A stretch of 64,000 nt of DNA, from contig JAAYHX010000016.1 of the NCBI GenBank assembly GCA_012735215.1, positions 62,001-126,000 of the forward strand, in the 5' to 3' direction. This stretch comes from Tissierellia bacterium. Lineage in GTDB: Bacteria; Bacillota; Clostridia; Tissierellales; Tepidimicrobiaceae. Of the stretch, positions 8,165-17,110 are shown piece by piece. How positions within the stretch are numbered: position 1 is the stretch's first letter; every line of letters starts with the position of its first letter. Under the pieces are notes generated by a model. That model did no database searches and had not been told where the DNA came from. It saw only the letters and a list, made by a program, of their open reading frames with translations. Both the position numbers and the translations under genes were made by a program.

Positions 8165-8929
8165 ATGGAAGTTGTACTAGAAACAAGGAGTTTAAGAAAG
8201 GAATATGGTTCTAAAGGTGTGATTTTTTCAGCAATAGATGGTATTGATTTAAAGGTATACAAGGGGGAATTTCTTGGGATAATGGGTCCATCAGGAGCAG
8301 GCAAGACTACTTTGTTAAATATTCTTTCCACAATTGATAGGCCTACATCAGGAAATATTTATTATGAGGGTAAAGATATTTTAAATATGAAAAATAGGCA
8401 ACTATCAATCTTTAGAAGAAAAAATATTGGATTTATATTTCAAGACTTTAATTTGCTAGATAACATGTCTGTTGAAGATAACATTGCTTTACCCTTAGCC
8501 CTTTCAAATGAAAAGGTAAAGGAAATCAAGGAGAAGGTTGAAAAACTAAGCGTCTTCTTTGGATTGAAGGACCATCTTAAGAAATATCCTTATCAGCTGT
8601 CAGGAGGACAGAAGCAAAGGGTAGCAGCAGCCAGAGCTATTATTACATCACCATCCATAGTTTTTGCTGATGAACCTACAGGAGCACTGGACTCAAAATC
8701 TGCACAGGAGTTACTATTATGCCTTATGAAAATGAATCAGGAGTTTAATACAACCATTATGATGGTTACCCACGATGCCTTTGCAGCTAGTTACTGCAAG
8801 AGAATTTTATATTTAAAGGATGGAAGAATTCACGCAAGGCTGGATAAAGATTCTACTAGGAAAGAGTTCTTCAGGAGGATTATCGACTTTGTAGGCTCTA
8901 TGGGAGGTGGCGTCGGTGAACTCCTTTAA
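8165..8929 (+). CDS. bceA: ABC transporter ATP-binding protein, BceA-like
   Basis: A 254-residue MacB/LolD-type ATPase with Walker A GPSGAGKTT, Q-loop FIFQDFNLL, signature LSGGQKQR, Walker B IVFADEPTGALD and the switch His in MMVTHD. The ATG at 8165 is chosen because GGAGGGG lies just upstream; an in-frame ATG at 8129 lies inside the intergenic hairpin. The gene overlaps the start of the permease gene. It should energise resistance to cell-wall-active peptides such as bacitracin or lantibiotics (known for the family; the substrate here is unknown). Confidence 0.88.
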   Translation: MEVVLETRSLRKEYGSKGVIFSAIDGIDLKVYKGEFLGIMGPSGAGKTTLLNILSTIDRPTSGNIYYEGKDILNMKNRQLSIFRRKNIGFIFQDFNLLDNMSVEDNIALPLALSNEKVKEIKEKVEKLSVFFGLKDHLKKYPYQLSGGQKQRVAAARAIITSPSIVFADEPTGALDSKSAQELLLCLMKMNQEFNTTIMMVTHDAFAASYCKRILYLKDGRIHARLDKDSTRKEFFRRIIDFVGSMGGGVGELL

Positions 8930-10778
8930 ACTTACTATCATAAATTTTAAAAGAAATATAAAGACCTATGGTATGTATCTAATGGCAATGATTTTTTCCG
9001 TAGCCACCTATTATAACTTTGTATCCATGAGATACAATCCTCAATTTTTAAAGACAAAGGATTTAACCATATATGTTCAGAGTTCATCTTTGACTGCCTC
9101 ATTGCTTATGATATTATTTCTAGTATTTTTCATCATCTATTCCAGCAACTTCTTCCTTAATCAGAGGAAAAAGGAAATAGGAGTATATGCCTTCATGGGG
9201 ATTGATAACTACAAAATTGCCTTTATGTTTGCAACAGAAGGCTTGCTATTGGGGATCCTGTCCTTGGTCATTGGTCTGCTTCTTGGAACCCTGTTTAGTA
9301 AACTGTTTCTAATGTTGCTGGCTAAGGCAGCCTTGCTCAATATGCGGATTGATTTCTTCATACCCAAGAAAGCTATAGTAGAGACAGTAGTTGTATATTC
9401 AGCTATCCTATTTGTAAGTTTTTTAAAGGGATATATAGATATTATTAGAACTAACCTGATTGATTTGATGAATACACTTAAAAAGGCAGAGGAACTTCCA
9501 AAGATAAACTATTTGAAGGGCTTTGCATCATTAATAATCATAGGTCTTGCCTATTATATTGCCGTTAATTATGGTACATTTGGCTTTGGCAAGGCTCTCT
9601 TATGGACGGTTATTCTGGTCATAATAGGCACCTATTGGCTATTTGGTTCTCTTTTATCTGTCATTATAAGGAAGCTGATAAAGAAAAAACGCTTTCTGTA
9701 TAAAGGTACAAATATAATAAGCTTTTCAAACATAGCTTTTAGGATTAAGGATAACTATAGAACCTTTGCAGCAGTAGCTGTGTTGATAACAACATGTATT
9801 ACCTCCTTTGGTACAGTAAGCTCCCTAAGATATTTTGTAGATGAAAACCACAAAATTGAAGTTCCATACACTATTACCTATATTTCCAGCAAGCAGGAAG
9901 AAATAGAGAGAGTAGAGGAAATAATAGAGAATTCAGGTCACAAGGTTGAATTAAGGCAGCAGGCTAACTTCCTGTTGGTACCTGAATCAAAGCTTGTGGT
10001 AGTAAAAGCATCTACCTTTCAAAAACTATTATCAGACTTGAATGTAGAGGATAGGGAGAAGATACTATCTAAGATTGATAAATTGGAGGACCAAGTGGTA
10101 TATATAGAAAGACCTGGGCTATTGCTGAGCATGTTGGAAAAGAAAGATATAAAAGTAGGGGATAAAAGTTATAAAATAAAAGCTCAAGCAAAGGTTCCTT
10201 TGTTTGGCAACGGTGTACCTTTTCCTTGCCTCATTGTCAGTGATGGGGAATATCAGAGTTTAAAGATTAAATTTGAAGAGAAGCAGTTTAATGGAATCAT
10301 ACTAGATAACCCCGAGGATACCAAGGATTTAACCTTCAAGCTTGCTGAAATACTACCTGTGGATTCAGGTTTATACACCTACTTTATGGCCGGTGCTTCA
10401 TTTTATGATCTAGTTGGCATAGTATATTTTCTAGGCTCTTTCTTGTTTCTAGTATTCGTATTTGCAACAGGCAGCATAATCTACTTTAAGATATTAAGTG
10501 AATCTTTTAAGGATAAGGGCAAATACGAAATACTCAAGAAACTAGGAACTACAGATATTGAAATAAATGAATCGGTATCTAAACAGGTGGGCTTGTTCTT
10601 CCTAATGCCCTTAATAGTAGGTATAGTTCACAGCATAGTTGCAATTTCGGTCTTAAGCGACTTAATGAAATATAGCTTAATAAAACCAACAATTATTAGT
10701 ATATGTATTTTTATAATTGTATATGGAATCTTCTATGGGTTTACCAGGAGAAAATATATCAATGTTGTGATAGGATAG
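8916..10778 (+). CDS. bceB: ABC transporter permease, BceB-like (FtsX fold)
   Basis: About 620 residues with the Bce permease layout: one N-terminal helix, three helices at about 55-165, a pair near 205-255, a helix near 285-305, a large extracellular domain of about 200 residues (310-510), then three C-terminal helices. The extracellular domain binds peptide and, with BceS, forms the sensory complex in this family. GTG 8916 is preferred because GGGAGGT at 8902-8908 is well spaced; GTG 8907 overlaps that site. It overlaps bceA by 14 bases. Confidence 0.85.
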   Translation: MNSFKLTIINFKRNIKTYGMYLMAMIFSVATYYNFVSMRYNPQFLKTKDLTIYVQSSSLTASLLMILFLVFFIIYSSNFFLNQRKKEIGVYAFMGIDNYKIAFMFATEGLLLGILSLVIGLLLGTLFSKLFLMLLAKAALLNMRIDFFIPKKAIVETVVVYSAILFVSFLKGYIDIIRTNLIDLMNTLKKAEELPKINYLKGFASLIIIGLAYYIAVNYGTFGFGKALLWTVILVIIGTYWLFGSLLSVIIRKLIKKKRFLYKGTNIISFSNIAFRIKDNYRTFAAVAVLITTCITSFGTVSSLRYFVDENHKIEVPYTITYISSKQEEIERVEEIIENSGHKVELRQQANFLLVPESKLVVVKASTFQKLLSDLNVEDREKILSKIDKLEDQVVYIERPGLLLSMLEKKDIKVGDKSYKIKAQAKVPLFGNGVPFPCLIVSDGEYQSLKIKFEEKQFNGIILDNPEDTKDLTFKLAEILPVDSGLYTYFMAGASFYDLVGIVYFLGSFLFLVFVFATGSIIYFKILSESFKDKGKYEILKKLGTTDIEINESVSKQVGLFFLMPLIVGIVHSIVAISVLSDLMKYSLIKPTIISICIFIIVYGIFYGFTRRKYINVVIG

Positions 10779-10810
10779 GCTTGAATTAGAGATAATTCAA
10801 GCCTTTTTTA
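10777..10810 (+). terminator. Rho-independent terminator after bceB
   Basis: AGGCTTGAATT (10777-10787) pairs with AATTCAAGCCT (10794-10804) and is followed by a run of T. Its 5' arm overlaps the bceB stop codon. Confidence 0.85.
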
Positions 10811-11007
10811 CTAGATAGTTTTAAAAACTATGGATTTAAAAGAGGAATTCCCCATGAATTAAAGAATATAATTATTAATTGGATTCAAATTGTTGTTGTA
10901 AGGAGTTTTATCTAGCAAGTCCTCCCTAGGTTTTCTAAGAATACATGATGGACATTTCTTGATATATAGTAGTTGGTAAAGGAAGTAATAAATAAGGAGG
11001 TATTGTT

Positions 11008-11733
11008 ATGAGTATAGCAAGGCTTAGGACTATAATAGAGAAGAGCGACAACATTGTATTCTTTGGTGGTGCCGGAGTATCTACTGAGAGCAATATACCT
11101 GATTTTAGATCCAGTACAGGAATTTATAGCACCTATAATGGTTTAGAATATCCACCAGAAACCATATTAAGTTACAGTTTTTTTAAAAAGCATCCGGATA
11201 TCTTTTACGACTTCTATAGGAACAAGTTAATATATAAGGATGCAAAGCCCAATGATGCCCATATTGTTCTTGCAGAGTTGGAAAAGAGGGGGAAGCTAAA
11301 GGCAATAATCACTCAAAATATTGATGGATTACATCAGATGGCTGGTTCTACAAATGTACTTGAATTACATGGCTCCCTCTACAGAAACTACTGTACAAAA
11401 TGTCACAAATCTTTTAGCCTGGACTATGTTTTGGAGTATGAAGGAGTGCCTTTATGTGATGAATGTAGGCATATTGTAAGACCTGATGTAGTTCTGTATG
11501 AAGAAGGATTGGATATGAATGTTTTGAGAAGGTCAATAGATTATATTCGCAATGCAGATGTACTCATTGTAGGAGGAACTTCCTTATTGGTCTATCCTGC
11601 AGCAGGTTTGATAGACTATTACAGGGGAGATAAGCTTATTTTGATAAATAAGTCTGAAACTCCCTACGACAGTAGGGCGAACCTTGTATTCAATGATAGC
11701 ATAGGCAAGGTCCTAAGAGAAGCAGTATCTTAA
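11008..11733 (+). CDS. cobB: NAD-dependent protein deacylase, sirtuin family
   Basis: A 241-residue Sir2 protein. NAD-binding motifs GGAGVSTESNIPDFRS (20-35) and TQNIDGLHQ (102-110) are intact, the catalytic His121 lies in LELHGS, and four zinc cysteines are at 129, 132, 150 and 153 (CTKC...CDEC). Bacterial homologues remove acetyl or longer acyl groups from lysines, using NAD+. GGAGG precedes the ATG. It is monocistronic between two terminators. Confidence 0.92.
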   Translation: MSIARLRTIIEKSDNIVFFGGAGVSTESNIPDFRSSTGIYSTYNGLEYPPETILSYSFFKKHPDIFYDFYRNKLIYKDAKPNDAHIVLAELEKRGKLKAIITQNIDGLHQMAGSTNVLELHGSLYRNYCTKCHKSFSLDYVLEYEGVPLCDECRHIVRPDVVLYEEGLDMNVLRRSIDYIRNADVLIVGGTSLLVYPAAGLIDYYRGDKLILINKSETPYDSRANLVFNDSIGKVLREAVS

Positions 11734-11752
11734 CCGAATTAACATAATAATA

Positions 11753-11784
11753 GCCACCTATATTATAGACTAAAAATAGGTGGC
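11753..11784. terminator. Bidirectional terminator between cobB and the UvrC-like gene
   Basis: GCCACCTAT (11753-11761) pairs with ATAGGTGGC (11776-11784). It lies exactly between the convergent stop codons. Confidence 0.75.
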
Positions 11785-12801
11785 TTATAATATTGTTAAC
11801 TTATCCCAAAAGAGTTTTGCATTAAAATCAATATTAATTTCTTCTACAACCTTTGAAGTCATATCCTTAAGTTCTTTGTTGATGATAATTTTATAATCCA
11901 TATTGCTCTTTTCGTCTCTCTTTGAGTAGTTATGATTACTCATATTTTCAGCTTGTAAGATAAAATCTTCTACATCATATAAGGATAAGTTGAAAAAGCT
12001 TTTCTTCATGATTAAGTTACCATCATATATATAAAAGAGCTTAAATCCTTGGTCTATTTTCTCCCCCATTAATATTCTTTTATCCTTTGTAATATCATTC
12101 TCTAAAGACCTATATATATACTCCGCTGATAAGAGGGTGTCCCTGTAATGGGAAGCCCTTTCAAAAAGAAGTCCAGAGGAGGCTTCCTCCATTTTTCTTT
12201 TTAATGAATTTAAAAAGGCCTCAAGATGATTTCTTGTTGAAAGTATTTCAATTAAACATTTTTTGTTTTCTTCAAAATCCCTTTCACTCATTGAATATGG
12301 CAGAGGATTATATTCAAACTGGTAACCATCTTCATCTTTTCTAATAGGATATAGTTTTGCCATTAGATTTGTTAAGTTGTATATATACCTTCTGCTTCTA
12401 AAGGGACCAAATATATATCTACCTTCCTTTTCTAGGCTTACCGATAAAGGGCTAATAGTATTACACTCTTCTATCCTTAAATACACATAATTTCTATCTT
12501 TGGCAAACTGTGAGTTATAAATGGGCTTGTGCCTTTTAATTAGTTGACATTCTAGCAGTTGGGCTTCAAGATGAGTATCTGTAACAATATATTCCAAACC
12601 ATCTATATTAAAGACCAATCTTTTTAACTTTTCCCATTTATGATCCCTATTAAAATAGGATTTAACTCTTTTATTAAGGCATTTGCTTTTGCCTATATAG
12701 ATTATCTTTCCTTGGGAATCCTTCATCATATAAACACCAGGTTTATCAGGCAAGGATTTGATTTTATTTAGTAAATAATCTGGATTGTTCAACATTATCA
12801 C
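11785..12801 (-). CDS. UvrC N-terminal-like GIY-YIG nuclease (Cho-like)
   Basis: A 338-residue protein that matches the N-terminal half of UvrC only. A GIY-YIG nuclease domain is at the N-terminus (GVYMMKDSQGKIIYIGKS, about residues 21-38, then the catalytic Arg region LNKRVKSYF), followed by a UVR-like helical segment near 215-250 (FERASHYRDTLL). The RNase H-like 5'-nuclease domain and C-terminal HhH domain of UvrC are absent. This layout resembles E. coli Cho, which makes 3' incisions in nucleotide excision repair. A separate full-length UvrC would be expected elsewhere. It has its own minus-strand unit. Confidence 0.82.
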   Translation of the reverse strand: MIMLNNPDYLLNKIKSLPDKPGVYMMKDSQGKIIYIGKSKCLNKRVKSYFNRDHKWEKLKRLVFNIDGLEYIVTDTHLEAQLLECQLIKRHKPIYNSQFAKDRNYVYLRIEECNTISPLSVSLEKEGRYIFGPFRSRRYIYNLTNLMAKLYPIRKDEDGYQFEYNPLPYSMSERDFEENKKCLIEILSTRNHLEAFLNSLKRKMEEASSGLLFERASHYRDTLLSAEYIYRSLENDITKDKRILMGEKIDQGFKLFYIYDGNLIMKKSFFNLSLYDVEDFILQAENMSNHNYSKRDEKSNMDYKIIINKELKDMTSKVVEEINIDFNAKLFWDKLTIL

Positions 12802-13091
12802 CCTTAAATATCAACCAATCAATATGAGATGTTTTCAAAATGCTTTTTAGAAGCCTTTTTAATTAATATAAATATTTTTTCATAATTTACAGTAATTTGT
12901 CAATCAAAAAGAAGGATTTTAAGTAAGCATGTTGAATATTATAATTATTAGATAAATTAATAAAATTAAAACAATTCTAAAAACAATGACAAATATTAGA
13001 CAATATTAAGTACATACTTGATAACCAACACTAGGACCCATAAAAATGTGAAATTAGAATCACTATTAGCTAAAAATAAATGAAAGTGGTG
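12802..13091. other. AT-rich intergenic stretch without recognised elements
   Basis: This segment separates the divergent UvrC-like gene from a small plus-strand gene. It is strongly AT-rich and holds no convincing hairpin with U tract, tRNA or coding sequence. It presumably carries the two divergent promoters, but I could not assign them firmly. Confidence 0.4.
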
Positions 13092-13304
13092 ATGGGTGTG
13101 AGTGATAAGCTGCTGATATTAGTTATAATTTTAGTTATATTGGTAATTTTCTCCTTTGACTATCAAGCAAGAGTTAATAGTAAGGGTATTAGGATTTTCT
13201 TTGAAGACTATGAATATCTTAGAAAGGGATCAGTCAGATTGTCAGAAAAGATTTTAGAAAATATTAACTATGAACATATGGAATTCTTGGCCTATATGCT
13301 ATAG
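13092..13304 (+). CDS. Small single-pass membrane protein, unknown function
   Basis: About 70 residues: a very hydrophobic N-terminal helix (LLILVIILVILVIFSF) followed by a charged tail with KGIRIFFEDYEYLRKGS. I do not recognise the family. The start could be ATG 13080, ATG 13092 or GTG 13098; 13092 is chosen because the GGTG at 13088 is only a weak binding site for it and the others are no better. The clear membrane segment and lack of opposing ORFs suggest a real gene, but it may be a short non-functional ORF. Confidence 0.45.
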   Translation: MGVSDKLLILVIILVILVIFSFDYQARVNSKGIRIFFEDYEYLRKGSVRLSEKILENINYEHMEFLAYML

Positions 13305-13395
13305 GTCTTTTGAAGCTTGCTAAATATATATCTGTTCAATAGGTTTTTTGTTAATCTGACCAATAAAAGACTAACTGGAAATGAGGGGGATGTTA

Positions 13396-13710
13396 ATGAT
13401 ATTAGTTAATACTGATTTCATAGCTGGTAAAGAAATTGACCAAACCCTTGGCCTTGTGAAGGGTAGTACTATTCGTGCTAAACATTTAGGGAAAGATATT
13501 GTTGCAGGATTCAGACATATGGTTGGAGGAGAACTTAAGGAATACAGCGAAATGATTGAAGAAGCAAGACAGATTGCTATTGATAGAATGGTTGAAGAGG
13601 CAAAGCAATTAGGTACTGATGCTGTTATCAATGTTCGCTTCTCAACAACGTCTGTTATGCAAGGGGCTGCTGAAGTTTTGGTATATGGTACAGCTGTTAA
13701 ACTAAAATAA
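13396..13710 (+). CDS. YbjQ/UPF0145 family protein
   Basis: A 104-residue protein of the YbjQ (DUF74, heavy-metal-binding-domain-like) family, recognisable from the pattern VKGSTIRAKHLGKDIVAG, the helix with MIEEARQIAIDRMVEEAKQLG, and GTDAVINVRF near the C-terminus. Homologues form beta-barrel-like pentamers; function is not established. The ATG at 13396 is preferred because GAGGGGG at 13383-13389 is correctly spaced; two upstream in-frame ATGs overlap that site. Confidence 0.85.
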   Translation: MILVNTDFIAGKEIDQTLGLVKGSTIRAKHLGKDIVAGFRHMVGGELKEYSEMIEEARQIAIDRMVEEAKQLGTDAVINVRFSTTSVMQGAAEVLVYGTAVKLK

Positions 13711-13857
13711 CTAAGAATACAAGTTTCTATGGTATAGTTAGTTTGTTGACAAACTTTTCTTAGTATTATATATTATTTATTAAGATTGGCTGCAAGATCT
13801 AAGCTTTAGTGGTATTGGGTTAATAGAGAAATAAGCGACTGAAGGATGGTGTATAAC

Positions 13858-14856
13858 ATGAAGATACTTGTATTAAATGAGCATGACATGGAGAAAGTAT
13901 TCACTATGGAAGATGCAATACAAGCTGATAAAGATGCACTAGAGTTCTATTCAAGAGGAGAAACTTGTATTCCTTTAAGAACCAATTTAGATGTGCCAGA
14001 GCACAATGGTCAAAGCTTATATATGCCAGGATATGTTGGTGGTGCAAATGCCCTAGGAGTAAAGATTATCTCAGTATATCCAGATAATATCAATAAAGGA
14101 TTGCCATCAGTACCAGCTTTAATGGTGCTTGTAGATAATGAGACTGGTGAAGTTTGTGCAGCTATGGATGGTACATATTTGACAAAGGTTAGAACGGGGG
14201 CTCTTTCAGGAGCTGCTACTGACATATTAGCTAGAAAAGATTCCAAAATATATGCTCTAGTTGGAACTGGTGGACAAGCAGAAGCACAGCTAGAAGCAGT
14301 ACTTACTGTAAGGGATATAGAGGAAGTTAGGGTATATAGCAGAACAAGAGATAGACTTGAAGAATTTGTAAAGAACATGAGCGAAAAGTTTTCAGACAAG
14401 TTTAATGTAAGGATTGTAGCTGCTAATAGTGCAGATGAAGCAGTTCAGGACGCTGACATTATTACTTGCGTTACAACTTCCAAAAAACCTGTATTTGATG
14501 GTAAGTTGGTGAAAAAGGGAACCCATATTAATGGAGTTGGCTCCTACACACCAGACATGCAAGAATTAGATGAATATATTGTATTGAATTCTGATAAGAT
14601 ATATGTGGACACTATGGATGGAGTAATTAACGAAAGTGGAGATTTTATAATACCTATGGAGGAAAATAAATTCTCTAAAGAGGATATAACAGGAGAGTTA
14701 GGAGAAGTAATCATAGGCAAAGTTGCTGGCAGGGAAAGTGAAGACGAAATTACCTTATTTAAATCAGTAGGCAGTGGAGTCTTTGATTTGGTAACTGCAA
14801 GGAGAATATACGAAAAAGCTTTGGAAAAGGGAATTGGACAAATCATTGAATTTTAG
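13858..14856 (+). CDS. Ornithine cyclodeaminase / mu-crystallin family protein
   Basis: A 332-residue NAD(P)-binding member of the OCD/mu-crystallin family. The Rossmann glycine motif is LVGTGGQAEAQLEAV, preceded by the conserved TYLTKVRTGALSGAAT segment whose Lys and Arg bind the substrate carboxylate. Later motifs include CVTTSKKPVF and GAHINGVG-like THINGVGSY. True ornithine cyclodeaminase makes proline from ornithine, useful in Stickland fermenters, but alanine dehydrogenase or ketimine reductase activity is equally possible in this family. The ATG at 13858 is chosen for its GAAGGATGGTG binding site. Confidence 0.82.
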   Translation: MKILVLNEHDMEKVFTMEDAIQADKDALEFYSRGETCIPLRTNLDVPEHNGQSLYMPGYVGGANALGVKIISVYPDNINKGLPSVPALMVLVDNETGEVCAAMDGTYLTKVRTGALSGAATDILARKDSKIYALVGTGGQAEAQLEAVLTVRDIEEVRVYSRTRDRLEEFVKNMSEKFSDKFNVRIVAANSADEAVQDADIITCVTTSKKPVFDGKLVKKGTHINGVGSYTPDMQELDEYIVLNSDKIYVDTMDGVINESGDFIIPMEENKFSKEDITGELGEVIIGKVAGRESEDEITLFKSVGSGVFDLVTARRIYEKALEKGIGQIIEF

Positions 14857-14875
14857 CCATATATGCAATTAGCAA

Positions 14876-14916
14876 AAGATCTCTGAATTGTTAACAATTC
14901 AGAGGTCTTTTAAAAT
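14876..14916 (+). terminator. Rho-independent terminator after the OCD-family gene
   Basis: A long stem, AAAGATCTCTGAATT against AATTCAGAGGTCTTT, surrounds a GTTAAC loop and runs into TTTTAAAA. Confidence 0.85.
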
Positions 14917-14990
14917 ATTGGGATGTTTTACTTAAAATATAACCAAAATATTGAAAACTCTGGATCCAATCTGGGGATGGAGGTATTAAA

Positions 14991-15626
14991 ATGTGCGGAA
15001 GATTCCAGCTGGACAGTGACATAAGAGAAATTATTGAAACCTACAAGATAGTGGAAAAGGATATAGATGAATATGATAGAGGGGACTTTTATCCGTCACA
15101 GAATGCACCAATTGTAGTTCAGGATAAAAAGAGAGCATTAAGGCTTGCTAAGTGGGGATTTGATTTAAAAGATAATAAACCCCTTGTAATCAATGCAAGG
15201 GCTGAGTCAATTATGAATAAACCCATGTTCAAAAATTCCATATACAGTGCAAGATGTATAATCCCAGTTAACCTATTCTATGAGTGGAAAGATGAAGGGA
15301 GAATAAAGAAGGTAAAGCATGGCATAAGGTTAAAGAAAAAGAATCTATTTTCCCTTGGCGGAATCTATAAAATGTATATTGATGAAAACTTAAATAAAAG
15401 ATTGGCCTTTACAATTATTACTACAGAAGCAGATGAGGCAATAAGGGATATACATTCACGAATGCCCCTGATAATTAAGGATAGTCTAGTAGATTGTTGG
15501 TTAAATAGTAACACATCCATAAAAGCAATTGAAGAAATTATTTACTCTAATAGGAGTAATGAGTTTGTTATTGAAAGATATGAAGGTGACTCTACGAATG
15601 GGTATGAGCAATTGAAAATGTTTTGA
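14991..15626 (+). CDS. yedK: SRAP-domain abasic-site processing protein (HMCES/YedK family)
   Basis: A 211-residue SRAP protein. After removal of Met1, Cys2 (MCGRF) becomes the N-terminal nucleophile that forms a thiazolidine crosslink with an abasic site in single-stranded DNA. The other catalytic residues are present: Asn68/Arg70 in INARAES, Glu98 in FYEWK and His155 in IHSRMP. It protects abasic sites at stalled forks. It is 60 bases upstream of an AlkD-like glycosylase that creates such sites. Confidence 0.92.
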   Translation: MCGRFQLDSDIREIIETYKIVEKDIDEYDRGDFYPSQNAPIVVQDKKRALRLAKWGFDLKDNKPLVINARAESIMNKPMFKNSIYSARCIIPVNLFYEWKDEGRIKKVKHGIRLKKKNLFSLGGIYKMYIDENLNKRLAFTIITTEADEAIRDIHSRMPLIIKDSLVDCWLNSNTSIKAIEEIIYSNRSNEFVIERYEGDSTNGYEQLKMF

Positions 15627-15686
15627 TATAGGGATATGGATCTAAAGGATTACAAAAGGAAAATATAATTATAATAGGAGGAGCAA

Positions 15687-16331
15687 ATGGATATATTCGA
15701 TATATTCTATAGCCACAAAAATATGGAAAATGCATTCCATATGTCAAAATACATGAAGAACCAATTTCCCTTTATTGGCCTTAAAAAACCTGAAAGAGTA
15801 GCCTTAGCTAGAGATTTTTTGAAGCTTAAGAAAAAGGATAGCCAGATAGATTGGGACTTCATATTTAAGTGTTATAGTATGCCAGAAAGAGAATTCCACT
15901 ACTTAGCCATAGATTACATGGATAGGGTAAAGGACTTGTTCACATCAGAGGATATGGGTAATATAGAAAAGCTCATTACTACTAAATCCTGGTGGGATAC
16001 TGTAGATTATATTAATAGGATTGTTGGGCATGTGGCCATGAAGTACCCAATAGTCAAAGATGAAATAATACACAAGTGGATCTACTCAGATAACATTTGG
16101 CTTAAGAGAATATCTATAATATTTCAGCTAAAGTATAAGGAAAAGACAGATACTAAATTTCTAGAGAAGGCAATTTTGCATAACTCTAATACAGGTGAAT
16201 TCTTTGTTGATAAAGCTATTGGATGGGCCTTGAGAGAGTATTCAAAGACTAATAAAAAGTGGGTAAAAGACTTTATAGAAAACAATGATCTTTCAAAATT
16301 AAGCATTAGAGAAGGGAGTAAATATTTATAA
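15687..16331 (+). CDS. DNA alkylation repair protein, AlkD-like HEAT-repeat glycosylase
   Basis: A 214-residue all-helical protein of the AlkD family. The motif KSWWDTVDYINRIVG matches the conserved Trp/Asp region of AlkD, which excises bulky or cationic alkylpurines such as N3- and N7-alkylated bases. Other family marks are FPFIGLKKPERVAL near the N-terminus and the C-terminal AIGWALREYSKTNKKWVKDF. GGAGGAG precedes the ATG. It is likely co-transcribed with the SRAP gene. Confidence 0.88.
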   Translation: MDIFDIFYSHKNMENAFHMSKYMKNQFPFIGLKKPERVALARDFLKLKKKDSQIDWDFIFKCYSMPEREFHYLAIDYMDRVKDLFTSEDMGNIEKLITTKSWWDTVDYINRIVGHVAMKYPIVKDEIIHKWIYSDNIWLKRISIIFQLKYKEKTDTKFLEKAILHNSNTGEFFVDKAIGWALREYSKTNKKWVKDFIENNDLSKLSIREGSKYL

Positions 16332-16463
16332 CCATAAGCCATTGAGGCCGAGGTACTATTATTATTTTGATGTAGACAGGATTTCTAGCTACATAATATA
16401 ATCACATATAATAGCATCTAGGTTTGTAAAGGTAATGCAAATAATTTTCAGTGGGGTGAATTC

Positions 16464-16973
16464 ATGAAGGAGATTAAACTATATAATGTTATTTTTCCCA
16501 TCTGGCTTCTGATATTTTTTCCGCCGGTTATATTTATTGCATTAGCAGGCAACTTTTTAATTGATTCCTTAGTCTTAATTGCTAGTTTTTACGTATACAA
16601 ACTGGCAACAAACAGTAATTTGAAAACATTTTACAAAAAGAATATAGTTAAGGTATGGCTTTTTGGTTTCTTAGCAGATGCAATTGGAGCTATTATACTG
16701 TTTTTAATTGTAATTTTAGGAGATTACTTTGAACTGCCTTATGAGTTTTTTAATGCCATAAGTTATGACCCCTTTAGCAATTATGCAGCTGTAATGGTGA
16801 TCCTTTTTGCTATGCTGGTGTCAGCCTTATTCATATATCTGTTTAATTATAAAATTGTATTTAAAAAGGTAATAGAAGATACTAGTGCTAGATTTAAGGT
16901 GGCATTTACAATTGCATTAGTTACAATGCCTTGGACCTTTTTATTACCTACTAAGTGGTTTTACTATTATTGA
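16464..16973 (+). CDS. Integral membrane protein of unknown function
   Basis: A 169-residue protein with about five hydrophobic segments (approximately 10-30, 32-48, 64-86, 110-130 and 143-160). I do not recognise a family. The start has a GGGGTGAATTC binding site, and the gene ends in a strong terminator, which supports it being real. No catalytic or ligand-binding motif is visible. Confidence 0.6.
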   Translation: MKEIKLYNVIFPIWLLIFFPPVIFIALAGNFLIDSLVLIASFYVYKLATNSNLKTFYKKNIVKVWLFGFLADAIGAIILFLIVILGDYFELPYEFFNAISYDPFSNYAAVMVILFAMLVSALFIYLFNYKIVFKKVIEDTSARFKVAFTIALVTMPWTFLLPTKWFYYY

Positions 16974-16980
16974 TATTTGT

Positions 16981-17023
16981 AAGAAAGAGTTAATAAGAAT
17001 TTTACTTATTAACTCTTTCTTTT
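16981..17023 (+). terminator. Strong rho-independent terminator
   Basis: A perfect 17-base stem, with arms 16981-16997 and 17005-17021, is followed by TTTTG. It closes the membrane protein gene. Confidence 0.88.
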
Positions 17024-17110
17024 GTATAATTAAAATACATAATACATCATTTAAAACACAGAAGATAAAAATTGCAGAAGAATAAGGGAAATTTTAGAAG
17101 GAGGAATAGT

